64,000 nt of DNA. Origin: G965225705 sp965225705. Lineage in GTDB: Bacteria > Pseudomonadota > Alphaproteobacteria > Caulobacterales > Maricaulaceae. Location: the NCBI GenBank assembly GCA_965225705.1, contig OZ245325.1, positions 1,612,001-1,676,000 on the forward strand, in the 5' to 3' direction. A model generated the notes under the pieces. It did not search any database and was not told the DNA's origin. It saw nothing but the letters and a program-made list of their open reading frames with translations. Made by a program: the position numbers and the translations under genes. Shown piece after piece: positions 1 to 9,223 of this stretch (position 1 is the first letter of the stretch; each line of letters opens with the position of its first letter).

Positions 1-1
1 T

Positions 2-286
2 CTTCTGGACAGGCTTTTGAATACATCCGCTGCTCCCGCTCCCTCCTCTCATCTTTTTGAACGTATTCTGGCAGCAACACCTCAAAGAAAAACGGGGTTC
101 TGGTCTTTTCTGACACTGTATAAACTACGTATAATTGCTATGTCTTTAAGCCTGACTTTTGGCCTGACAACAGGGGCAGGCGCATATACCCTGTTTCCCA
201 AAGCTGATCCCTGGCGTGATGTTATGATAACGCTTGCTTTTGATGATGGCAGCACAATTTTAGATGAGGGAGAAATAAATCCATGA
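2..286 (+). CDS. 5'-truncated single-pass membrane protein (possible anti-sigma factor)
   Basis: The reading frame is open from the left edge of the window, so the gene is probably cut off. A TTG at position 17 could be a start, but no ribosome binding site precedes it. The visible product has an N-terminal soluble stretch, one hydrophobic segment (starting around the residues LYKLRIIAMSLSL) and a short acidic tail ending DEGEINP. Its stop overlaps the next start by 4 bp (ATGA at 283), so the two genes are translationally coupled. Small one-TM proteins placed before a CnrR/Spy-type metal sensor are often anti-sigma factors of an ECF pair. That role is inference from position; no domain is recognised. 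Confidence 0.6.
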   Translation, partial: LLDRLLNTSAAPAPSSHLFERILAATPQRKTGFWSFLTLYKLRIIAMSLSLTFGLTTGAGAYTLFPKADPWRDVMITLAFDDGSTILDEGEINP

Positions 287-798
287 GACATTTTACCTCC
301 TGGACAGGTGTTACTTTATGTACATCTCTTCTAATCAATGGTCTTTTGGCAGGCTATCTTTTTGCTGTATCCCGGAACCCCTCAACACCCCCACCGCCTC
401 CTTTTGCGCTCACCCCTCATTATGCTTTTAAAAACCTGCCGCCACATATGAAACAGCGCCTAAAGGAAAAATTTAAGGACAAAAAACAGGCACTGCGACC
501 CCTCCAACGCCAGACATGGAAAAGCTATCATCAGGCACGCCTCTCTCTGGTGGCAGAGCCTTTTAATAAAGACCGTGCTCAAAAAGCCTTTGCCGAAGCC
601 CGAAAAGCACGGGCCAGACTGGATGAGCAGGCCCACAATACCCTTATCCGCCTTTTTGGGGATTTAACACCAGAAGAACGTCAGGCGCTTCGCCTTTCCT
701 GGAGTAAAAAGAAATATCAGTCATATCCTTCGAAAAACCTTAAAAAGCAAAAAAGACAGTATTATGATAAAAAACAAATACATCATAATGAAAAGTGA
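283..798 (+). CDS. Periplasmic heavy-metal sensor / Spy-like protein (Metal_resist type)
   Basis: This 171-residue protein has an N-terminal membrane anchor (about residues 8-29), a proline-rich linker (PPPPPF) and a long helical, highly charged domain with LxPEERQALR-like periodicity. That architecture is typical of the CnrR/ZraP/Spy superfamily of periplasmic metal-responsive or chaperone-like proteins. The C-terminal 40 residues are extremely rich in Lys and Arg, which is unusual and could contact membrane or cell wall. It overlaps the upstream membrane protein gene by 4 bp, so both are probably one sensory unit signalling to a sigma factor encoded outside the window. The metal or stress sensed cannot be read from the sequence. 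The family call is moderately sure. Confidence 0.7.
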   Translation: MRHFTSWTGVTLCTSLLINGLLAGYLFAVSRNPSTPPPPPFALTPHYAFKNLPPHMKQRLKEKFKDKKQALRPLQRQTWKSYHQARLSLVAEPFNKDRAQKAFAEARKARARLDEQAHNTLIRLFGDLTPEERQALRLSWSKKKYQSYPSKNLKKQKRQYYDKKQIHHNEK

Positions 799-960
799 CA
801 TGTAAAGTCCAAAAGTAAAATATAGTGCCAAACGTATGCTTTCGATCAATTAGCTTAAAAGAAGGTACAAATAGAAAATTCCATATCCTTCTAAATCAAA
901 GTTAAGCTTTTAATTTCTTCATAAAAAGAAAATAAGTATTTTTTCTGTAAGGGAGGTCTT

Positions 961-2218
961 ATGTTGTCACCTCTGCTTATATCTTTTCCTTTTTTAATAT
1001 TTCTCAAGGCTTCTTCTGTCGTGAGTCCACCACCACCTGCACCTCCCCTTAAACCTCTCTACGCATGGACTCAGGTCATAGGCGAAACAGAATTATGCGT
1101 GAAAGCCATTATGGAATCTCCTGTTCTGCCGGATCTGCGTGTTGATGGCCTGTCTTTCACCATGTATCAACGCCCCCCTCCCAAAGGGCAAAAAAACGCC
1201 TTCCCTGTTTATGTTTTTGAAGCCCATATCCCCATCACAGCGGACTCTGTTGTGCTGGAGGGCCAGCCCCTCCCTGTTTTAAAGCCTAAAACAGAGAAAC
1301 TTGCTGTTCTTGGAGATACAGGATGTCGGATTACAAAAACCACGGCTCAGGCCTGCAAAGATCCTAAAGCCTGGCCTTTTGCAACAGTCGCAAAGAGCAT
1401 AGCACAATATCAGCCTGATCTTATTATACATACCGGGGATTATTATTATCGTGAAGCCCCCTGCCCTCTGCCTGAGCTTTGTGGAGGTTCACCTTATGGG
1501 GACAACTGGGACACCTGGCGTGCAGACTGGTTTGAACCTGGCAGCCCCTCTCTTCAGGACAGCCCCCCTTATTTTAACACGTGGCAATCATGAAACCTGT
1601 CACCGTGGGGGTCAGGGGTGGTCCTATTTTTTAGGTCATGCGTCCAACACATCCTGTGAGGATTTTGAGCCCCCTTATCTTCTTGCCCTCAACACACATA
1701 ATGTGATGGTTTTTGATTCATCTTACGGATCTGACAGGCTTCCTGTGCCGGGACAGATCAAAAAGTGGAAGGAGGCTTTTTTAAGAGCCCTCCCTAAAGC
1801 AGATCAACCTCTCTGGCTGTTGACCCATCGCCCTTTATGGGCAGATCTGGAAAGCTTTTTACATATTGAACATGGAAACTTCCCACAAAGAAAGGCATTC
1901 AGCGATATTTTCCCGCAGAATTTAAGCCTTATTCTCTCCGGGCATGTCCATATGGCGCAGATCCTTAAGGTTAAAGACAGGCCTGTCCAAATGATTATTG
2001 GTCACGGCGGTACACTTTTAGATCACCCCGGTGTTCTTCATAAAACCTATGAAAATGCCAAAAGCGGGGGGATTGCTCAAAGCCAGGTTATACCTGGCTT
2101 CGGCTTTGCCCTTGTTAGCTATGAGCATGAGGAAGCTCATTGGAATTTCTATGATAAAAATGGAAAAAAACTGGAAGAATATTTTATAGGTGATAACAGG
2201 AATATTGTGAAGAAATAA
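961..2218 (+). pseudogene. Metallophosphoesterase (calcineurin-like), interrupted by a +1 frameshift
   Basis: Two overlapping frames together make one calcineurin-like phosphoesterase of about 418 residues. The first frame (961-1593) gives a signal-peptide-like N-terminus, a PPPPAPP linker and the metal motifs GDTGCR and HTGDYYYR. The second frame (used from about 1541 to 2218) gives GNHE, THRP and GHVHMAQ, completing the dinuclear metal site. The frames join cleanly if one G of the GG at 1540-1541 is removed, giving WFEPAAPLF. A good Shine-Dalgarno (GGGAGG) precedes the ATG at 961. All catalytic motifs and the full C-terminus are intact, so the lesion is recent or a sequencing error. No known programmed-frameshift signal is evident. 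Predicted location is the periplasm. Confidence 0.75.
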
Positions 2219-2275
2219 AAAAGTTTCCCAACATAACTATCCTCATCATGTCATAAGAGAAGTACTTTCACCCTA

Positions 2276-3274
2276 TCAAAATTCTTCTGGTGGTACAGAC
2301 TTCTTTTCACCTAGCTTTTTTGGGGGGCTTTTCCTGAAAACTTTGGGAGCATCAAATTTAAGCTCTGCCAAAATCATGGCCGCCAGCATTAAACAGGCCC
2401 CCAACACCATAGCTTCTGTGATGTTCTCATGTAAAATCAGCCAGCCCCCTAACATGGCAAAAACGGATTCCAGGCTCATAATAATCGCAGCAGTTGTTGG
2501 TGGAACCATGCCCTGAGCAATGATTTGTATGGTAAAGCCAATCGCCGTTGAAAAAACCCCCGTATATAACAAGGCTGGCGCTGCCTGTTGAATATCCGCC
2601 CATAAAGGCCAGCTTATATCACCAAACACAACCAGAGTGCTTAAGATAAGACTGCTGAAAAACGCACAGGAAAAGGCCTGAACAACTGCAAAGCGAAAAA
2701 CATGATAACGCGGACTTGCCCACCCCAGATATTGTACATGACAGGCCCACACGAATGCTGAAAGCAAAACAAGAGCATCCCCTTTTGTAAAATTTTCCAA
2801 ATCCTTTGCCCCCGTCAAAAAGAAAAGACCTGTCAGAGCTAAAAAGGTTGCAAACCAGATGTTTTTTGTGATTTTCTGCTTAAAAAACACCCCAATAAAG
2901 GCCACAAAAATTACATAAAGTCCTGTAATAAAACCGCCTTTTGTTGCGGTTGTATTCTCTAACCCCCATTGTTGTAAATTAATCCCCACACACATAATAA
3001 GACCACCTGTAAGCCCTGCCAGTATTTCTGACATTCGCCAGGCTTTTCGGGAAGAATTTTCCCTGGATATATCCCGGGAGGCAGACCTGAATAAAGGGAA
3101 TAAAACCAAAGGGAGTAAAAAAATCCCCCCAACAAGAAACCTTAAGCTATTAAAACTCGCGGCATCGAGAAATTCGGCACCCTGGCGCTGGCCAACAAAA
3201 GCCATACCCCATAAAAAAGCTGTCACAAGTAGTAAAAACGTGCCCAGGATCTGTCGGTAACTTGGTTGTCTCAT
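2276..3274 (-). CDS. EamA-family DMT-superfamily permease
   Basis: The product is about 332 residues with ten hydrophobic segments in two EamA repeats, the layout of drug/metabolite transporters. Recognisable pieces are the N-terminal FLWGMAFVGQ, the repeat-1 end NTTATKGGFITGLYVIF and the repeat-2 signature AAIIMSLESVFAMLGGWLIL. The frame extends to a GTG at 3286, but the ATG at 3274 fits better because a weak GTGGA lies before it. The C-terminus is a charged cytoplasmic tail. The substrate cannot be predicted; relatives export amino acids or other metabolites. It stands alone, divergent from the metallophosphoesterase side and followed upstream by truA on the same strand. Confidence 0.85.
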   Translation of the reverse strand: MRQPSYRQILGTFLLLVTAFLWGMAFVGQRQGAEFLDAASFNSLRFLVGGIFLLPLVLFPLFRSASRDISRENSSRKAWRMSEILAGLTGGLIMCVGINLQQWGLENTTATKGGFITGLYVIFVAFIGVFFKQKITKNIWFATFLALTGLFFLTGAKDLENFTKGDALVLLSAFVWACHVQYLGWASPRYHVFRFAVVQAFSCAFFSSLILSTLVVFGDISWPLWADIQQAAPALLYTGVFSTAIGFTIQIIAQGMVPPTTAAIIMSLESVFAMLGGWLILHENITEAMVLGACLMLAAMILAELKFDAPKVFRKSPPKKLGEKKSVPPEEF

Positions 3275-3463
3275 ACAATTTTCCACTTTTTAGACGTTTC
3301 AGATATCAGTCTTCTGAGATTTATTTTGAGATAAAGCCATGGCTTTTCATGAACCTGTTGATGTCATCATATGAGGGTGAAAGAGTCTTGTTTGCGATCA
3401 GCAATCCCCATCAGATGGTATATTTTTTGCTTATGCATTATTTAAAAACATAAAGCAATCTGT

Positions 3464-4255
3464 TCAGGCGTTGGGGGGCATTTTATGATTTTTGTTACAA
3501 ACAGGGCTATCATCAGCGTGATAGTCAACACCTGCAAGATATAAGCCTTCTGCCGGTGCAACAGGGGCGCAGGCCGTGCGGTCACAGGCCTTAAGGGCAT
3601 GCCTGACCTGATCTGGCGTCCATCTCCTGCGGCCTGTCTCCACAAGCGCCCCCACCATAGAGCGCACCTGGCGATGAAGAAAGGAACGTGCCACACAGGA
3701 AAGTCTTATCTCTTCCCCATAACGTTTCACAGAAAAAGCATCCAGAGTTTTAACAGGGCTTTTGGCCTGACATTGCGTGGCACGAAATGTGGTAAAATCA
3801 TGACGCCCTGTAAAAATTTGTGCCGCTGTGTGCATAAGTTTGTCATCCAGGGTCTGTGCTATATGCCAGAGCCGGCCTTTTTGCAAAACCAAAGGAGCAC
3901 GTCTGTTCATAATTCTGTAAAGGTAAAAACGCTTGCCTGCATCAAAGCGTGCATGAAAATCCTCTTCCACACGTAAAGCTTTGATAACTGCGACAGGTAA
4001 TGGACGAAGGTGATGGTTCAACGCATCACGCACCACATCTTCTGGCCAGTCCTTTTGAAAATCAAGATGGGCATTCTGTGCCAGAGCATGCACACCTGTA
4101 TCTGTACGTCCCGCCCCATAAACGGGTGTAACTTCTCCACAAAAAGCCTGAGCAGCAGCTTCTATAGTGCCCTGTACACTTGGTCCTGTCTTCTGGTTCT
4201 GCCATCCCCAAAAAGGGCGTCCATCATATTCAAGAACAAGCCTGTAACGTGGCAT
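3464..4255 (-). CDS. truA: tRNA pseudouridine(38-40) synthase TruA
   Basis: TruA isomerises uridines 38-40 in the anticodon arm of many tRNAs. The 263-residue protein has the family N-terminus RYRLVLEYDGRPFWGWQNQ and the catalytic motif GAGRTDTGVHALAQ with the invariant aspartate. The later blocks SFLHRQVRSMVGALVETG and APAEGLYLAGVDY are also present. An AGGAT lies 6-7 nt before the ATG. The length matches the family plus a short polar C-terminal tail. It is preceded by about 380 bp without genes. The assignment is secure. Confidence 0.96.
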   Translation of the reverse strand: MPRYRLVLEYDGRPFWGWQNQKTGPSVQGTIEAAAQAFCGEVTPVYGAGRTDTGVHALAQNAHLDFQKDWPEDVVRDALNHHLRPLPVAVIKALRVEEDFHARFDAGKRFYLYRIMNRRAPLVLQKGRLWHIAQTLDDKLMHTAAQIFTGRHDFTTFRATQCQAKSPVKTLDAFSVKRYGEEIRLSCVARSFLHRQVRSMVGALVETGRRRWTPDQVRHALKACDRTACAPVAPAEGLYLAGVDYHADDSPVCNKNHKMPPNA

Positions 4256-4634
4256 AAGATATCCTATCAGATTGAAATCCAGACTTTAGAAAGAAAAAAA
4301 ACATTCAAAACAGAAAACCCCACAAGAAAGGCTGAAAAATATTTGTTCTCACCTCACAGGAGACATAACAGGCAATAATATGGTCCTGATTATTTTTTTT
4401 CACTTACAAAACCTGTCTTTTGAGCTTTAATATCAAAGTGTTTTTGTTCTATAATAGCTTTACCTAAGCACAAACATAGCCTTGCTATATATTTACAGAC
4501 AAGAAAAAAGAATAAAATCAGTTGACTTTACGTCTCATAAATGCTTAGGAACTTAGATAAGAATTTGTTTCATTTAGACAAATTTTGTATATAATTCTTT
4601 GTCATGGCTATATAATCAGACAGGCTAATCTCAT
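4256..4634. other. Gene-free AT-rich spacer with a promoter-like element
   Basis: This 379-bp spacer lies between the divergent truA and M23 peptidase genes. It is AT-rich and holds no convincing ORF. The stretch nearest the peptidase contains TTGACT at 4522-4527 and a perfect TATAAT at 4590-4595. No structured RNA or repeat is seen. Confidence 0.5.
4565..4595 (+). promoter_or_regulatory. Candidate sigma-70 promoter for the M23 peptidase gene
   Basis: TATAAT at 4590-4595 matches the -10 consensus exactly. The best -35 is TTGTTT at 4565-4570 with a long 19-bp spacer, so recognition may be weak or need an activator. The predicted start leaves a leader of about 35 nt before the ATG at 4635. Confidence 0.4.
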
Positions 4635-6098
4635 ATGAGGGTGTATGATCGCATAAGGGGTGTGAGTGTCAGGACGGCTCTTTCTCTGTCCTTTTTAGCT
4701 CTGCCAGCTTTTTTTCTTTATTTGTTTTCCTTTCAAAAAGAAGCCCATCAAAATGAGAGACAGCCTGTACAGCTGGCCACAACCATATCTCCCGAAACGT
4801 CTGCCCCTGAAACAAGCAAAACTTCTTCTGAGATCCGTTCTGTTTCTGAGGACCCCTCCATTGATGACCCTATTCAAACAGAGCACAGGGCCTTTTCTTC
4901 TGTAGCGCGTTTTGGATCCAGGCAGATTATTATAAAAGATCTCGTCTTAAAACCAGGAAATACTTTGGGTGCTCTTCTGGAACAGGCCAACACAGATCGC
5001 GGAGATGTTGTCGTAGCTCTTGAAGCCCTCAAAACCATTTACGATCCCCGACGCCTCAAAGCAGGTCAGAAAATAACACTCTATCTTGAAGCTCCTCTCC
5101 TTCACAAAGCTTCCACACAATCCTCTTCTCCTATGAGACTTGCAGCTATAACAACAAGGCCCAGCGTTGAGCGTACGGTGGCCGTTAATCGTCTGCATAG
5201 CGGTGAATTTGAAGCCTATAATATCACAATTGAGTTTGAAAAAGAGATTGTGCGTGCAGAAGGCGATATTAACAACAGTCTCTATGCTGACGCTCTGGCT
5301 GCGGGGGCAACAGATAAGCTTATTGCCCAATTTGCTAAAATATACGCCTATAGCGTAGATTTTCAACGTGGTCTTCTTCCGGGAGATCATTTTGAAATGG
5401 TCTTTGAACGCTTTAAAAATGAAGAAGGGCAAACCGTCAAAACAGGAAAACTTCTTTATGCCATGCTGGCTCCTAAAGGGCAAAAAAAGGCTTACTGGCG
5501 CTTTGAGACAGCAGATGGAGAGACAGGTTTTTATGACGCCCTGGGAAAAAGTGCCAAACGTTTCCTGATGAAAACGCCTATCAATGGTGCACGTCTTTCT
5601 TCACGTTTTGGGCGACGACGCCACCCCATTTTAGGCTATACCCGCATGCATAAAGGTGTTGATTTCGCAGCCTCACGGGGGACACCAATTCTGGCCGCCG
5701 GTGGAGGTCTTGTGGTTCATGCAGGGCGTCGTGGCAGTTATGGTAATTATGTCCGCCTTCGTCATGTCAATGGCTATGAAACGGCCTATGCCCATGCTTC
5801 ACGGATTGCCAAGGGCATAAAAAAAGGGAAAAGAGTGAAACAGGGGCAGGTGATTGCCTATGTTGGATCAACGGGACGTTCAACAGGTCCACATTTGCAT
5901 TATGAAGTTCTCAAAGCTGGCAAACAGGTTAATCCTTTAAATATCAAAGCTCCCACAGGACGCAGCCTCTCGAAAAAAGAAAAACAGGCTTTTGAGCTTG
6001 CTAAAAAAAATCTTGATACCCTGCGTCAAAAAGCAGGGCCTGCCAAACAGGTGCGTGCCAGTCTTTATGTTGCCCGTTCAGAAGAAAACATGCCTTAA
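4635..6098 (+). CDS. M23 family metallopeptidase with LysM-like N-terminal region
   Basis: The 487-residue protein should cleave peptidoglycan cross-links or act as an activator of amidases. It has an N-terminal membrane anchor (about residues 14-33) and a LysM/OapA-like region (KPGNTLGALLEQA, RRLKAGQKITLYLE). The C-terminal M23 (LytM) domain contains HKGVDFA (the HxxxD zinc ligands) and GRSTGPHLHYEV (the HxH motif). The zinc site looks complete, so it is probably an active endopeptidase of the MepM type. A basic C-terminal tail of about 45 residues follows the domain. It appears monocistronic, with mutS next after a 247-bp spacer. A second, shorter M23 gene lies at 30.9 kb. Confidence 0.9.
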   Translation: MRVYDRIRGVSVRTALSLSFLALPAFFLYLFSFQKEAHQNERQPVQLATTISPETSAPETSKTSSEIRSVSEDPSIDDPIQTEHRAFSSVARFGSRQIIIKDLVLKPGNTLGALLEQANTDRGDVVVALEALKTIYDPRRLKAGQKITLYLEAPLLHKASTQSSSPMRLAAITTRPSVERTVAVNRLHSGEFEAYNITIEFEKEIVRAEGDINNSLYADALAAGATDKLIAQFAKIYAYSVDFQRGLLPGDHFEMVFERFKNEEGQTVKTGKLLYAMLAPKGQKKAYWRFETADGETGFYDALGKSAKRFLMKTPINGARLSSRFGRRRHPILGYTRMHKGVDFAASRGTPILAAGGGLVVHAGRRGSYGNYVRLRHVNGYETAYAHASRIAKGIKKGKRVKQGQVIAYVGSTGRSTGPHLHYEVLKAGKQVNPLNIKAPTGRSLSKKEKQAFELAKKNLDTLRQKAGPAKQVRASLYVARSEENMP

Positions 6099-6345
6099 AT
6101 TCGGAAATTTGTCCTCCTGAAATTGTTTTCCTGATACTTTATGACCTGCACAACAAAACCATCTCTTTTTAGAATTTTCCATATAGGCTTATCGTGCCTC
6201 AACACGCCCTTTAATATCTTTGGTACTTCTTAAACCTTGTGTCTTTTCCTGTGAATCCCTATTCTGGAACCTTTTATTGAAGATCACACATAAACCCCTG
6301 GCCTACTTGGCTTATGGCATAAGATAGGCTACATCTCGATGTATC

Positions 6346-9078
6346 ATGGCTCACTCTGCTTCTGCACACGGGAAAAAACCCCAACCATCAGGTAAAATGA
6401 CGCCCATGATGGCGCAATATGCCGGCATTCGGGAAAAGGCCGGCGAAGATACACTTTTGTTTTACCGTATGGGGGATTTTTACGAACTTTTTTTTGAGGA
6501 TGCCCTCAAAGCCGCTGCAGCTCTTGACATTGCTTTAACCAAAAGAGGGAAACATTTAGGAGAAGATATTCCCATGTGTGGTGTCCCTGTGGCAACGGCG
6601 GAAACCTATCTTGCCCGTCTTATTAAAAAGGGCTTTCGTGTCGCGGTATGTGAACAGACAGAAGATCCAAAAAATGCCAGAAAAAGGGGGCCAAAATCTG
6701 TTGTTGAGCGGGCCATTGTGCGCGTGGTGACCCCCGGAACTTTAACAGAAGATTCCCTGTTAGAAGCACGTCATGCACATTATCTGGCGGCCCTTATACG
6801 TCCTGGACAGGGGGACTGGGGTCTGGCCTGTGCAGATGTCTCCACGGGTGCGTTTACTCTCTCCAGTTTTCCGGGTGAACGTCTTGAAAGTGAACTGGCA
6901 GCTCTAAGGCCTAAAGAGCTCCTTATCTCAGACAAACAAACTGCAGACCCCGATATACAGGCTGTTTTAAAAATTTTAGAGCTTGATCCCACTGTGTTAC
7001 CAGCCATCAGTTTTGACCCACGCGCCGGGCGTGAGGCCCTCAGACAATATTACGGTATTGAATCGCTTGAGGTTTTTGGGGATTTTAACACAGTGGAAAT
7101 AGCTGCTGGTGGCTGCCTTTTGAATTATCTGGAGATGACTCAGGCAGGCGAGCGCCCGGCCCTTGCCCCGCTGGAGCGTTCTCAAACACAAACATTTATG
7201 TCCATAGACCCGGCAACACGAAGCAGTTTAGAGCTGGAGCGAACACTTTCAGGGGGCAAAGCCGGCTCTCTTCTTGCGACGACAGATCGTATGCTTACAG
7301 GTCCCGGAGGGCGTCTGTGGAGGGAGCGTCTGGCCCGCCCCCTCATGGACAGTGAGAAAATACAGGAACGTTATGACAGTCTTGGCTTTCTTAAAGATCA
7401 CAGAGAATTACGTTCTTCTCTGCGTGAGGCTTTGAAGGCCTCCGGCGATGTGGTCCGGGCGCTCTCACGTCTTATGCTGGGGCGTGGTGGTCCAAGAGAT
7501 CTTGCTATGCTGGCAACAGGTCTTGCACAGGGGGAGGTGCTGAACGCCTGTGTGGCCCGGGACAGGCTTCTGACTGTCCCAAAAGAACTTGAGGACTCTC
7601 TGAAAGCTTTAAGTCTTGTCGCCAACCCTGCTCTTGCCAGTCTGGTTCAGGATCTCCAGCGGGCTTTGATGGAAGACCTGCCCCTTTTGGCACGTGATGG
7701 GGGATTTATTGCCTCTGGCTGGCGCCCTGAACTGGATGAAATACGCCGTTTGCGTGATGATAATCGTCGTGTCATAGCAAGCCTTCAGACAGGATATGCC
7801 GGCAAAAGTAAAATTACCTCCCTTAAAATTAAGCATAACAATATTCTTGGTTTTTTTGTTGAGGTCACGCCACGTCACGCTGATCTTTTGATGAAACCAC
7901 CTCTTTCAGAGTTTTTCTTTCATCGCCAGACCATGGCCAGTGCGGTGCGCTTTACGACAGAAGAGCTGATTGATTTAGAAGCCAAAATCACATCTGCCTC
8001 AGAACGGGCTCTGGCCCTTGAGCTTGAAGTTTTTGAAGACTTCGCCCAGCGCATACATCTTTTGGCGGAGGATATCCGCAAAGCAGGCTTTGCTCTGGCC
8101 TGTCTTGACGTTGCCACAGGCCTTGCTGTGTGGGCAGAAGAAGTTGATGCCGTGCGCCCGGAGCTTGTGGACACACCTGTTTTTGACATTGAGGGTGGGC
8201 GTCACCCTGTGGTGGAAGCTGTTTTACAAAAATCAGGGGGAGAAAATTTTACGCCCAATAGCTGCCATCTGGATGGACAGGGAGAGAAAGCACCGCGCCT
8301 TATCCTCCTTACAGGTCCCAATATGGCAGGGAAATCAACTTATCTCCGACAAAATGCCCTGATGGCCATTCTTGCCCAGGCCGGGTGTTTCGTACCAGCA
8401 CGTCGGGCACGTCTTGGGCTTGTCGATCGGTTGTTCAGCCGTGTGGGGGCTGCTGATGATCTGGCGCGGGGACGGTCTACCTTTATGGCGGAAATGATTG
8501 AAACGGCTGCTATTCTCAATCAGGCAACCCCACAATCCTTTGTTATTCTTGACGAAATTGGACGCGGCACGGCGACCTTTGATGGGTTGGCCATTGCCTG
8601 GGCGGTCGCGGAATATCTTTATAAAACAAATAAGTGCCGGGCTTTGTTTGCCACCCATTATCATGAGCTGACCATTTTGGAAGACCAGCTTAACGGGGTG
8701 GCCAATGCCTGTCTAAAAGCTAAACTCTGGAAGGAGGAACTTGTTTTCCTTCATGAAGTTGGGCCAGGGGCTGCAGATAAATCTTATGGAGTCCATGTTG
8801 GCCGCCGTGCGGGTCTGCCGCCCCCCGTGGTCAGGCGGGCAGGATATCTTCTTGAACGCTTAGAGAACCAACAGGGAAAAACAGGAAAAAACTTAGAAGC
8901 CCTCCCCTTATTCTCTGCAGACGCTGCGCAACAGAGCGTGCCTGTCTCATCTGAAAGGGAACAGGAACACCCCGGTTTCACCTCCCTTACTGAACGTCTT
9001 GACCAGCTTGATCCTGACAGCCTCACCCCCCGTGAAGCCCTTGAACAACTCTATGCCCTAAAGGCATTTTTAGAGTAA
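6346..9078 (+). CDS. mutS: DNA mismatch repair protein MutS
   Basis: MutS recognises base mismatches and small loops and recruits MutL using ATP. The 910-residue protein carries the mismatch-reading motif GDFYELF (Phe45 and Glu47) and a full clamp/lever core. The ATPase has Walker A GPNMAGKST (about residue 657) and the Walker B/signature region LDEIGRGTATFDG (about 733). A short linker precedes the C-terminal tetramerisation segment LDPDSLTPREALEQLY. The start is uncertain: ATG 6346 has no clear RBS, and an ATG at 6397 (MTPMMAQY) has AGGT just before it and is nearer to typical N-termini. The common alphaproteobacterial neighbour glnD is not present here. Confidence 0.97.
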   Translation: MAHSASAHGKKPQPSGKMTPMMAQYAGIREKAGEDTLLFYRMGDFYELFFEDALKAAAALDIALTKRGKHLGEDIPMCGVPVATAETYLARLIKKGFRVAVCEQTEDPKNARKRGPKSVVERAIVRVVTPGTLTEDSLLEARHAHYLAALIRPGQGDWGLACADVSTGAFTLSSFPGERLESELAALRPKELLISDKQTADPDIQAVLKILELDPTVLPAISFDPRAGREALRQYYGIESLEVFGDFNTVEIAAGGCLLNYLEMTQAGERPALAPLERSQTQTFMSIDPATRSSLELERTLSGGKAGSLLATTDRMLTGPGGRLWRERLARPLMDSEKIQERYDSLGFLKDHRELRSSLREALKASGDVVRALSRLMLGRGGPRDLAMLATGLAQGEVLNACVARDRLLTVPKELEDSLKALSLVANPALASLVQDLQRALMEDLPLLARDGGFIASGWRPELDEIRRLRDDNRRVIASLQTGYAGKSKITSLKIKHNNILGFFVEVTPRHADLLMKPPLSEFFFHRQTMASAVRFTTEELIDLEAKITSASERALALELEVFEDFAQRIHLLAEDIRKAGFALACLDVATGLAVWAEEVDAVRPELVDTPVFDIEGGRHPVVEAVLQKSGGENFTPNSCHLDGQGEKAPRLILLTGPNMAGKSTYLRQNALMAILAQAGCFVPARRARLGLVDRLFSRVGAADDLARGRSTFMAEMIETAAILNQATPQSFVILDEIGRGTATFDGLAIAWAVAEYLYKTNKCRALFATHYHELTILEDQLNGVANACLKAKLWKEELVFLHEVGPGAADKSYGVHVGRRAGLPPPVVRRAGYLLERLENQQGKTGKNLEALPLFSADAAQQSVPVSSEREQEHPGFTSLTERLDQLDPDSLTPREALEQLYALKAFLE

Positions 9079-9223
9079 AAAAAGAATGTGAGATATATGT
9101 CATCTGTATTAGACAACATCAAATATTCATGAATATCTTTAAACATTAACAATCTAAAGCACGTAGAACTCAAATCTTTCGGATCCATAACAGGATAAAA
9201 TATCTCTGAAAGGGAGTTTTGGC

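Noticed and set aside
1530..1550. Programmed +1 frameshift in the metallophosphoesterase
   Set aside because: No slippery stop-containing codon or stimulatory structure is evident at the junction; a mutation or sequencing error is simpler.
3262..3453. 63-codon plus-strand ORF between the DMT permease and truA
   Set aside because: No RBS, overlaps the permease start and shows no protein-like pattern.
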